The notes under the pieces: generated by a model | Database searches by the model: none | Told to the model about the DNA's origin: nothing | What the model saw: only the letters and a program-made list of their open reading frames with translations | IMG/VR virus record: IMGVR_UViG_3300034050_000075 | Location: 1-30,365 of that record | Origin: a virus | Direction: 5' to 3' (one strand) | Length of the DNA: 30,365 nucleotides | Shown: piece by piece, positions 1 through 6,764 of the stretch | How positions within the stretch are numbered: the first letter of the stretch is position 1 | Layout of the letters: every line of letters starts with the position of its first letter | Program-made: the position numbers and the translations under genes

Positions 1-127
1 AGACTTTCAAAAGATTATGATTCTTTGCGATTTGTACAAAGATTCGCAATTCAATAAATCAGATTTAAAGTATCGTTTCAAGAATGGTTCTTACATTGAA
101 TTTTTTAGTGTGGATCAACCAGACAAA
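1..127. repeat. Terminal direct repeat of 127 bp (assembly overlap, with 30239-30365)
   Basis: Bases 1-127 are identical to 30239-30365. The repeat lies inside the terminase gene and collapsing it restores one continuous reading frame. A length of 127 equals a common maximum k-mer of short-read assemblers, so I read it as the overlap left when a circular or circularly permuted genome is written as a line, not as a biological terminal repeat. Confidence 0.93.
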
Positions 128-967
128 TTGCGAGGTGCAAGACGTGATATTTTATTTGTAAACGAATGCAACAATATTGATTTTGAATCCTATCAACAAT
201 TGTCAGTTCGTACAAAGAAATTTATTTATTTAGACTACAATCCAACAAATGAATTTTGGGTGCATACTGAATTAATGAACGACATCGATACAGACTTCGT
301 TGTTTTGACTTACAAGGACAATGAAGCACTTGACAAAGCAATTGTCAAAGAAATCGAAAAGGCACGTGAAAAAGCAAAGACGTCATCGTATTGGGAAAAC
401 TGGTGGAAAGTTTACGGACTTGGACAACTTGGTTCGCTTGAAGGTGTAATCTTTAATAATTGGCAAATCATTGATAACATTCCAGCTGAAGCAACTTTAC
501 TTGGGTTTGGACTTGACTTTGGTTTCTCAAACGATCCATCGTCTTTGATTGCGGTGTTTCAATGGAATGATAAAATCATTTGCGACGAAAGAATATACGC
601 AACGGGTTTACTCAATACAGACATCATTCGATTAATGAACCAGGACAAGCGACTTCCGATTTGGGCGGATTCAGCAGAACCAAAATCAATTGAAGAAATT
701 CGTCGTTCGGGTTTCAATATAAAGTCAGTTGAAAAAGGAAAAGATTCAATCGTGTACGGAATTAGCGTTTTGCAAGACAAAGACATTCTTGTAACAAAGT
801 CAAGTGTCAATCTTATAAAAGAACTTCGGTCCTATTCTTGGGACACCGACAAAGCTGGTAAAAAATTAAACAAACCGATTGACGATTTCAACCACGCAAT
901 TGACGCTTTGCGATATTTCGCAATGATGCACTTCAAAAATAGCAATCGACGTTTCAAAATCACTTAA
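1..967 (+). CDS. terL: Terminase large subunit, 3' part
   Basis: C-terminal bulk of the terminase ATPase/nuclease, which drives DNA into the prohead and cuts the concatemer. Walker B is ILFVNE followed by CNN (about residues 116-124 of the full 387 aa). The RNase H-like nuclease domain begins at LDFGFSND (first Asp near residue 238) and ends with the conserved acidic helix FNHAIDALRY near the C-terminus. The segment before position 17 is in frame with the part at 30042-30365, so the ATG at 17 is internal and not the real start. The gene ends just before an intrinsic terminator and is the last gene of the unit that begins near 19083. Family membership is secure; packaging type (headful or site-specific ends) cannot be told from the sequence alone. 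Confidence 0.95.
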   Translation, partial: DFQKIMILCDLYKDSQFNKSDLKYRFKNGSYIEFFSVDQPDKLRGARRDILFVNECNNIDFESYQQLSVRTKKFIYLDYNPTNEFWVHTELMNDIDTDFVVLTYKDNEALDKAIVKEIEKAREKAKTSSYWENWWKVYGLGQLGSLEGVIFNNWQIIDNIPAEATLLGFGLDFGFSNDPSSLIAVFQWNDKIICDERIYATGLLNTDIIRLMNQDKRLPIWADSAEPKSIEEIRRSGFNIKSVEKGKDSIVYGISVLQDKDILVTKSSVNLIKELRSYSWDTDKAGKKLNKPIDDFNHAIDALRYFAMMHFKNSNRRFKIT

Positions 968-973
968 TAAATT

Positions 974-999
974 GCAACCTTAATCGGTTGCTTTTTTTT
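974..999 (+). terminator. Intrinsic terminator after terL
   Basis: Perfect 6-bp stem GCAACC / GGTTGC (974-979 and 986-991) with a 6-nt loop, followed directly by eight T (992-999). It sits 7 bp after the terL stop and closes the replication-to-terminase transcription unit. Confidence 0.9.
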
Positions 1000-1005
1000 G
1001 TCCGT

Positions 1006-1109
1006 GACGCAAAGACGATGACGCAAGACAGAAATCCCTTATTAACCATTTACTATAAGAAAGTTTTTGATGCCCTCACGAAAAAGTTGAAATTTTGCGT
1101 CTTTGCGTC
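1006..1109. repeat. Inverted repeat element GACGCAAAGACG ... CGTCTTTGCGTC, copy 1
   Basis: A perfect 12-bp inverted repeat: GACGCAAAGACG at 1006-1017 and CGTCTTTGCGTC at 1098-1109. The right arm lies within two tandem TTTGCGTC octamers (1094-1101, 1102-1109) followed by TAATT. Between the arms lies CCTTATTAAC (1037-1046). A diverged second copy with the same order of parts lies at 21540-21627. Confidence 0.85.
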
Positions 1110-1199
1110 TAATTGAATTTAACTTATTTTAAATAAGTCAATAATACCAACGTTTGACAAAGATAAATAATATAAAAACAATTAGACGATGATGTTTTA

Positions 1200-1260
1200 T
1201 TTGCGTCTGTTATCAACAATTTGCGTCTTTTATTAACACGTTTGCGTCTTTTTTTTATAC
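1200..1260. repeat. Three iteron-like direct repeats of about 20 bp
   Basis: TTTGCGTC starts at 1200, 1220 and 1241, a spacing of 20 and 21 bp, close to two helical turns. The first two units also share TTAT(C/T)AACA after the octamer (1210-1218 and 1230-1238), one or two bases away from the DnaA box TTATCCACA; the third unit runs into a T-rich, then AT-rich tract. This is the usual layout of an iteron origin, though function is inferred. Confidence 0.7.
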
Positions 1261-1275
1261 TATATTTTAGATTTG
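1241..1275 (+). promoter_or_regulatory. Candidate Bacteroidota promoter (late unit)
   Basis: TAGATTTG (1268-1275) matches the -7 consensus TAnnTTTG. A TTTG at 1241-1244, part of the third repeat, lies 23 bp upstream, at the long end of the spacing accepted for Flavobacterium promoters. It would leave a leader of about 130 nt before the gene at 1415 containing the 25-bp palindrome. Confidence 0.4.
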
Positions 1276-1320
1276 GTCGAATAATCAATAAAATAATAAG
1301 TAATAGTATAAAGATATATG

Positions 1321-1345
1321 CTTATTTAGAATGATTATAAATAAG
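1321..1345. promoter_or_regulatory. 25-bp operator-like palindrome, copy 1
   Basis: Dyad with arms CTTATTTA and TAAATAAG; 11 of 12 base pairs are symmetric around the central base. The core TTAGAATGATTATAA (1326-1340) differs at one symmetric position from the PerR/Fur-family box TTATAATNATTATAA known from Bacillus. A near-identical copy (23 of 25 bases) lies upstream of the early promoter at 18968-18992 and nowhere else that I can find. Confidence 0.6.
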
Positions 1346-1414
1346 GAATTGATTAAATTCAAATTTTAGAACAAAACATTTCAAAACAATATTGGTTTTA
1401 TTTGTTATATTAAT

Positions 1415-2107
1415 ATGAGAATCACTATATCAACACAATTAAGCGAAATTACCTTGAATCAATATTTAAGGTTTTCAAAAACATTGCAAGACAATCCAGA
1501 TGATGAAACATTCGTTGCGATTCAGATGGTTTCAATCTTTTGCAATTTGAACATTGAACAAGTTATGCAAATACCAGTGTATGACTTTGAAGAAATCATT
1601 CAGCAATTGTCTGAAGTATTAAAACAGAAACCGACACTTGTCAGACAATTCAAATTGAATGGTGTGAAATACGGATTCGTGCCAAACTTTGATGAAGAAT
1701 CAATCGGAACGTTTTCATATATTGACACGTTAATTGGAAACGAAGACAACTGGACCAAGTTGATGTCGGCAATGTACAGACCAATAACAAAGTCGTTCGG
1801 TAATATGTACGAAATTGAAAAGTTTCAAGGCGACAAGTTCGCTGAAGAATTTGCCAATATAAAAATGGATTGCGTAATAGGTTCGCTGGTTTTTTTTTGG
1901 AGTTTAAGAATAGAATTATTGAACAATATTCTCGACTATTCAACAAAGATTCTAACGACGACGGACAATTCGGAAGTGGCGGAACTTTTCAAGAAGTCTG
2001 GGGTTGGTATCATTCAATTGTCAGACTTGCAAAAGGAAATATCTTTGACATTGAACGAGCAGAATCAATCAATATCCATAATGCGATTACCTTCCTTTTG
2101 TATTTAA
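1415..2107 (+). CDS. Tail assembly chaperone, short (zero-frame) product
   Basis: The 230-aa frame has an N-terminal domain of about 160 residues (starting MRITISTQLS, with LNQYLRF) that resembles gpG-like tail assembly chaperones of Bacteroidota siphophages. After residue 161 the frame crosses a run of nine T (1890-1898); downstream residues look less protein-like, whereas the -1 frame looks genuine and ends exactly at the next gene. I therefore read this as the short form of a frameshifted G/GT pair, which keeps tape-measure protein soluble during tail assembly. First gene of the late unit. The position by the tail genes supports the role; family assignment is from pattern memory, not a search. 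Confidence 0.7.
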   Translation: MRITISTQLSEITLNQYLRFSKTLQDNPDDETFVAIQMVSIFCNLNIEQVMQIPVYDFEEIIQQLSEVLKQKPTLVRQFKLNGVKYGFVPNFDEESIGTFSYIDTLIGNEDNWTKLMSAMYRPITKSFGNMYEIEKFQGDKFAEEFANIKMDCVIGSLVFFWSLRIELLNNILDYSTKILTTTDNSEVAELFKKSGVGIIQLSDLQKEISLTLNEQNQSISIMRLPSFCI

Positions 2108-2160
2108 AAGAATCGGAAATTGAAGAACAAAAAAGAGTAAAAACAAATTTTGAAAAATGA
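1415..2160 (+). CDS. Tail assembly chaperone, -1 frameshift fusion (G-T-like), 248 aa
   Basis: Reading 1415-1897 in zero frame and slipping back one base on T TTT TTT (1891-1897) continues at TTG (1897-1899) into a frame that ends with TGA at 2158-2160, giving 161 + 87 = 248 aa. The -1 part has a compact motif-like centre (FQEVWGWYHSI) and a charged helical C-terminus. Its stop overlaps the ATG of the next gene (ATGA), as expected if translation of the long product is coupled to the downstream gene. Programmed -1 slippage at this position is conserved in long-tailed phages (lambda G-GT). A homopolymer sequencing error would give the same picture. Confidence 0.65.
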
Positions 2161-2609
2161 AAGAATTTTACGACGTAGTCGCTTATTTAAAACAATTGCT
2201 TGAATCAAATCCTTTGGTGCATACAATTACACACGGAACACCAGACTTAATCGATATTGATAAAAAAAATATTTATCCTTTGGCGCACTTAAACGTTGTT
2301 TCTTCAAACGTGCAACCTGGTGTGGTTGTATTTAGTTTTGAGGTTACAATATTAGATATTAGAAACGTTTCAAAAGTACAAGTGCAAGACAAGTTTCTTG
2401 GTAATGACAACGAACTTGACAATCTTAATACGTGCCACGCAATTTTGAACTATGTAGTTACAAAAATGAAATTGCAAAACAACGATTTCGATATTGAATT
2501 GACAAACGATCCACAATTCGAACCGATGCTTTTAAAATTTTCAAATCAACTTGACGGCTGGCGAACGACTTTAGATTTGGCAATTGCTAACAATGTAATT
2601 GTTTGTTAA
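2157..2609 (+). CDS. Putative tail terminator/tail completion protein
   Basis: A 150-aa soluble protein with no signal peptide or membrane segment. The C-terminal DGWRTTLDLAIANN signature is one I associate with small tail-completion proteins of Bacteroidota phages, which cap the tail tube at the head end. Start by ATGA overlap with the chaperone fusion. It is followed directly by a gp10-like connector gene, the usual neighbour of a tail terminator, which supports the call. Exact family not confirmed. Confidence 0.5.
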   Translation: MKEFYDVVAYLKQLLESNPLVHTITHGTPDLIDIDKKNIYPLAHLNVVSSNVQPGVVVFSFEVTILDIRNVSKVQVQDKFLGNDNELDNLNTCHAILNYVVTKMKLQNNDFDIELTNDPQFEPMLLKFSNQLDGWRTTLDLAIANNVIVC

Positions 2610-2613
2610 AAAG

Positions 2614-3138
2614 ATGGACCAAAAAGAAGTCAAAAAAACGTTTGAAGAATTTGGAAATTACGTAATTGAAAAAGCGAAATCAAATTTAAAAAAAGACGGA
2701 AAAAATGCGTCCGGCAAATTATATGATTCGTTAGATTTTGAATTTAAACAAAATCAAAATTCAATTGAGTTTGATTTCTTTGCTGAAGACTATTGGACAT
2801 TTGTTGACAAAGGTGTAAAAGGAAAAACGAGTTCGGCAAAGGCGCCAAATTCACCATATCAATTTGGAAGTGGAACTGGAAAAAAAGGCGGACTTCGTGC
2901 ATCGATTGACAAGTGGGTAATTCAAAAAGGATTGACAAATACAAGAAATGAAAAAGGACAATTCATAAATCGTAAACAAATGGTGTCAATGATTTCGTCA
3001 GCGATTTACAATCGAGGTTTACGCACAACTGAATTTTTCAGCAAACCATTTGATGAAGCGTTCAAAAAATTACCAGATGAAATTCTTGAAGCATACGGTC
3101 AAGATTTAAATAAATTTTTAATAAAAGAATTACAATAA
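2614..3138 (+). CDS. HK97 gp10-like head-tail/tail completion protein
   Basis: 174 aa from the ATG at 2614; an in-frame ATG at 2599 lies inside the previous gene and adds only five residues, so the later start is preferred. Family hallmarks: an N-terminal helix rich in Lys/Glu, LYDSLDF, the WTFVDKGVKG strand-turn near residue 65, and GLRTTEFFSKPFDEAF near residue 140. HK97 gp10-type proteins join the head-closure proteins to the tail tube. The stop overlaps the next start (TAATG). Confidence 0.7.
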   Translation: MDQKEVKKTFEEFGNYVIEKAKSNLKKDGKNASGKLYDSLDFEFKQNQNSIEFDFFAEDYWTFVDKGVKGKTSSAKAPNSPYQFGSGTGKKGGLRASIDKWVIQKGLTNTRNEKGQFINRKQMVSMISSAIYNRGLRTTEFFSKPFDEAFKKLPDEILEAYGQDLNKFLIKELQ

Positions 3139-4181
3139 TGAAAAAAATATTTGTGCGTTCACCTTATACAATTTCAATTGATGAAGTTGGACAAATCGGT
3201 TCAAAAGTTGAATTGTTTATTTGGAATGATAATATTGCAGAACCAACAACACCGACATATACAATGTCGAAAAAAATTATTTCAGTAACACAAACAGAAA
3301 ACGTTTACAATATTGCGAACAAATGCGTTGAATTTATAAACGAAAAGAATCCGATTTATACTTCAGTTGTTGCATTGGAATCTTTTAAAAACTGGTGCTT
3401 TGCAAAAGTAAAAAGATACAAAGAAACTTCAGCAAATGTTTTTGAATTAATTGACGTTGAAACATTTATTTGTTTTGATGGTTACACTTCTTTTTTAGGT
3501 GGTGCAAATCAAAATGATAACAATGACAATGTTCCGTTATTCAATCCAAATATTAAAATTTATAAAAAAGAAGGTTTTATTGGTTACGTGAATGTATGGA
3601 TTGACCAGGTTGATGAGTTAAGTTTAACGCAATGGTTTGTTGAATTTCCAGATTTAACAACTACTTATATTGAAAGTATTGGTTCGGTTTATAAAATACC
3701 ATATTCACAAGATGGAAAATATACTTTATTTAGAGAACGTCAATCGATTATAGAACAATTTAATTTTGTAGTTGAATCAATTTGTGAACCTAAATATTCA
3801 CCGATTGTTTGTTCGTTTATTAATAGGTTTGGAGGTTGGTCGTTCTTGACATTTTTCAAAGCACATCAAAAATCAATAGAAGTTAAATCTTCGACATTTA
3901 ATTTGATGCCAGAATCTTGGGACTATGATACATTTGTAGGTTCAAATAAACAATTCAATTTTAACGGAACGCAAAAAATAACTTGCAATACTGGCTGGGT
4001 TGATGAAAATTATTTCGAATTGATTCAAGACTTACTTATTTCACAAGTGGTATTGCTTGACAATATTCCAGTAACTTGCAAATCAACTTCAAGCGAAATG
4101 AAAACACAATTAAAAGACAGAAATATAAATTACACAATAAATTTTGAATACAATTTCAACCTTATAAATGACGTAATTTAA
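3138..4181 (+). CDS. Phage tail/baseplate structural protein (distal-tail-like)
   Basis: 347 aa, beta-rich and soluble. It resembles a group of tail proteins of Bacteroidota phages that carry NRFGGWSFLTFFK in the middle (here after residue 220) and end in a TINFEYNFNLINDV-type strand. It lies between the tail-completion genes and the large tail-tip gene, so a distal tail or baseplate-ring role is the best guess. No catalytic motif seen. Both ends overlap neighbours by one base (TAATG), so it is in one translational chain with them. Confidence 0.45.
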   Translation: MKKIFVRSPYTISIDEVGQIGSKVELFIWNDNIAEPTTPTYTMSKKIISVTQTENVYNIANKCVEFINEKNPIYTSVVALESFKNWCFAKVKRYKETSANVFELIDVETFICFDGYTSFLGGANQNDNNDNVPLFNPNIKIYKKEGFIGYVNVWIDQVDELSLTQWFVEFPDLTTTYIESIGSVYKIPYSQDGKYTLFRERQSIIEQFNFVVESICEPKYSPIVCSFINRFGGWSFLTFFKAHQKSIEVKSSTFNLMPESWDYDTFVGSNKQFNFNGTQKITCNTGWVDENYFELIQDLLISQVVLLDNIPVTCKSTSSEMKTQLKDRNINYTINFEYNFNLINDVI

Positions 4182-6628
4182 TGGAAGTTGCTTTATATAT
4201 AAAAACACAAAAACAAATTGATCCGTCAATTGATTTAATTATTCAAAATTTTGAAAACAGAATCATTTCAGATGGCGGAACTTTTGAATCTGAAAATTGT
4301 TTAAAGAATCAAATTATTTCTTTGGGTGGTGTTTTTGGAATTGCAATCAATACAATTTCAGATTTTGAAAACAGAATCATTTCAGATGGCGGAACTTTTG
4401 AATCTGAAAATTGTTTACTTAATATTATAAATTCATTAGGCGGTGTTTCACCAGGTCCAGGATTTATCGAAGAAGTAAAAAGAATCGATTTATTTGACGA
4501 TGAAGTTATCAATGTAACTTCTTCAATTCAGAATATAAACGATATTTCGAAAGTGTTTACAGATTATACGCAATCATTTACAATTCCAGCTTCAAAAAAG
4601 AACAATGAAACTTTTCGTCATTGGTACGAAAACGAAGTTGACAATGGATTCAATCAGTTAATTCGTTATGATGGTTTTATTGAAATTGACAACGAAATTT
4701 TTCGTGTTGGAAAATGGCAATTGGAAAGTGCTTCGGTAAAACAAAACAAAATTGAGAATTACAAACTTACTTTTTATGGTGTTTTAACTTCTTTGACTGA
4801 CAAATTCCGTGAAGACAAATTGAAAGATTTGGAAACGTTAAACGATTATACAATTGAATATTCTGGACCAAACGTTGAAACGAATATTGAAACATCAAAC
4901 AATGACGACGTTTCATTTCCTTTGATTAGTTCAAGTAGAGTTTGGCAATATGGCGGTGGCGGTGTGAATGACATATCAAACAACGCAACACCTATGTCTT
5001 ATTCAGAATTATTTCCAGCGATTAAAATCGCAAGAATATTTGATGCAATTGAATCGAAATACAATGTTTCATTTCAAGGTAATTTCTTGACACAATCAAG
5101 ATTCACTGAAGCGTTTTTGTGGTTAAAAAATAAAGAAACATTTGCACAAACTTCATCACCAGTTCGTGTTGATTTTTCTACAATTTTAACAGATAACGGA
5201 AACGTTTATTTTGATACGTTAAACAATACTTATGAAGTTAGTATTGGCGATCCAGCACAAGCATCTGGAACGATTAATTTTTCAGCTTCTTTGTCAGTTA
5301 GTTCAACTTGGATTGTAACATTATACAAAGACAATCAATTTTATTTTAATCAAAGCGGAACGGGTACAAATATAAATTTAAGTTTACCAAACGAAGTTGG
5401 TTCGTATTATTTAACAATTCAAACAAGTTCGTCGTGTACATATTATTCTGAAGTATCAAGTTTATATCAAATGTGGAATGATCCATTTGGTTACTTTGAG
5501 TGGGTTTCTTATATTTCACAAGCGACTGGAAGTGGAACAACAAATTCACAACTTGATTTGACGCAATACGTTCCAGATATTAAAGTTTCAGATTTCGTTT
5601 CAGCGATTTTAAAAATGTTCAATTTGACTGCTTTTTCAGAAAATGAATCAGTTTACACTTTGGAACAAATTGAAAATTGGTATTATCAAGGACAAATAAA
5701 AGACTTGACACAATATACAATCACCGATTTGGATTTTGAAAGAATAAAACCATATAAGAAAATCAATTTCGAATATGAAAAATCTGAAAGTTTTATGAAT
5801 CGTGCATTCTTTGACAATGGTGCCAGAGAATACGGGAATTTAAGTACAACTTTTAACACTGACGGAAACGATTATACAATAAAACTTCCGTTTGAAAACT
5901 TACTATTTAACAAATTTACTGGAATCAATTTACAAGTTGCTTATTCAATAAATAAAACGTTTCAAACTTACATACCAAAACCAGTGATTTTGTATAAACT
6001 TGGTAATGTACCAAGTGGAAATTTTCAATTTAATAACGGATCAACAACAAGCGTAATTTCAAACTATAATGTATTTGGACAAGACACAAATTATCAAAAC
6101 ACAAAACAGACTTTGAATTGGGGAATTGAAATAAGTTCGTATTATTTAAGTACAATCACAAACACTTTATTTCAAAATTATTATTTCAATTATTTAAGCA
6201 ATTTATATTCATTAAAATCAAGAATGGTAAAAGTATCAATGCGACTTCCTTATTCTGAATTATTAAATTTAAAATTGAACGACCGAATTGTTATTCGTGA
6301 TAAAAGATATATTATAAATCAATTCACGACAAATTTAAAAACGTTTGAAGTTCAAATGGAATTGATTCAAGATTTTAGAAGTATAATTTTTGACAATTCA
6401 GTTGGAAGAACAATTGATTCGTCGGCTCAAACTTTAAGATTTGACACTACATCAAACGAACCTTTGACTTGGACAATTCAACAAGATTTAAACGGACAAA
6501 TAAAAACAATTGAAAGTTTTAGAAACTATGTTGAAATTGAAGTAAACGAAAACACAAGCAAAGTTGATTTATTTTATAGCATAATTTCAAATAATAATGA
6601 CATAATCGTAATCACACAAAATGGATAA
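4181..6628 (+). CDS. Large tail-tip/baseplate hub-like protein with duplicated GGTFE-ENCL module
   Basis: 815 aa. Residues about 24-99 hold two copies of a 38-residue unit (ENRIISDGGTFESENCL core). From about residue 105 follows the block IDLFDDEVINVTSSIQN ... FTDYTQSFTIPASK, typical of large structural proteins of Bacteroidota phages, with beta-rich sequence to the end. The combination, size and place before the tape measure suggest a tail-tip hub or tail-associated protein, the counterpart of Tal; I see no peptidase motif. The duplication is exact at DNA level over 56 bp, so it is recent or kept identical by recombination. The last 8 bp overlap the next small gene. Confidence 0.6.
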   Translation: MEVALYIKTQKQIDPSIDLIIQNFENRIISDGGTFESENCLKNQIISLGGVFGIAINTISDFENRIISDGGTFESENCLLNIINSLGGVSPGPGFIEEVKRIDLFDDEVINVTSSIQNINDISKVFTDYTQSFTIPASKKNNETFRHWYENEVDNGFNQLIRYDGFIEIDNEIFRVGKWQLESASVKQNKIENYKLTFYGVLTSLTDKFREDKLKDLETLNDYTIEYSGPNVETNIETSNNDDVSFPLISSSRVWQYGGGGVNDISNNATPMSYSELFPAIKIARIFDAIESKYNVSFQGNFLTQSRFTEAFLWLKNKETFAQTSSPVRVDFSTILTDNGNVYFDTLNNTYEVSIGDPAQASGTINFSASLSVSSTWIVTLYKDNQFYFNQSGTGTNINLSLPNEVGSYYLTIQTSSSCTYYSEVSSLYQMWNDPFGYFEWVSYISQATGSGTTNSQLDLTQYVPDIKVSDFVSAILKMFNLTAFSENESVYTLEQIENWYYQGQIKDLTQYTITDLDFERIKPYKKINFEYEKSESFMNRAFFDNGAREYGNLSTTFNTDGNDYTIKLPFENLLFNKFTGINLQVAYSINKTFQTYIPKPVILYKLGNVPSGNFQFNNGSTTSVISNYNVFGQDTNYQNTKQTLNWGIEISSYYLSTITNTLFQNYYFNYLSNLYSLKSRMVKVSMRLPYSELLNLKLNDRIVIRDKRYIINQFTTNLKTFEVQMELIQDFRSIIFDNSVGRTIDSSAQTLRFDTTSNEPLTWTIQQDLNGQIKTIESFRNYVEIEVNENTSKVDLFYSIISNNNDIIVITQNG
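4248..4417 (+). repeat. Exact 56-bp direct repeat in the tail-tip gene
   Basis: 4248-4303 equals 4362-4417; the offset is 114 bp, exactly 38 codons, so the repeat is in frame and encodes FENRIISDGGTFESENCL twice. Confidence 0.95.
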
Positions 6629-6764
6629 TTTACAACAATTACTGAAGTTGGCACAAGATTTTGAACAAAACGAAATCATTGCAAGTGCAAAAGGGAAATA
6701 TCAATTTCCGAAAACATTAAAACAAATAATTAAAAAAGCAAGACAATGGCAATTGAAAAAGTAA
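6621..6764 (+). CDS. Small unknown tail-cluster protein, 47 aa
   Basis: A 47-aa basic, helical protein (starts MDNLQQLLKLAQDF, ends QWQLKK) that fills the gap between tail-tip and tape-measure genes. It overlaps the previous gene by 8 bp and the tape-measure start by 19 bp, both in other frames, which is typical of tightly packed phage genes. No homolog recognised. Its place recalls small chaperone-like genes before tape measures, but this is a guess. Confidence 0.55.
   Translation: MDNLQQLLKLAQDFEQNEIIASAKGKYQFPKTLKQIIKKARQWQLKK

Larger units (their letters stand above)
1000..1414. promoter_or_regulatory. Gene-free control region with repeats; candidate origin and late promoter region
   Basis: About 415 bp without a convincing gene. 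It contains five copies of TTTGCGTC (1094, 1102, 1200, 1220, 1241) and inverted copies GACGCAA at 1006 and 1020, a 17-bp AT palindrome (1122-1138), a TAnnTTTG promoter box (1268-1275), a very AT-rich tract (1246-1320) and a 25-bp palindrome (1321-1345). A 32-codon frame from the ATG at 1018 is a by-product of the repeats. The make-up (iterated motif next to AT-rich DNA, between two transcription units) fits a replication origin and/or late-gene control region; this is inference. Confidence 0.6.

Noticed and set aside
1-127. Biological short direct terminal repeat of the virion DNA
   Set aside because: Lies within the terL coding sequence and has exactly 127 bp, as expected for k-mer overlap of a circular assembly.
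1018-1116. 32-codon frame starting at the ATG in the repeat element
   Set aside because: It consists of the GACGCAA and TTTGCGTC repeats (ends FCVFASN); the same translated string arises in the 21568 frame (FFASLRL), a by-product of the repeat.
4248-4417. CRISPR-like or other repeat array
   Set aside because: Only two units, in frame within a protein gene, no spacers; it is a coding duplication.
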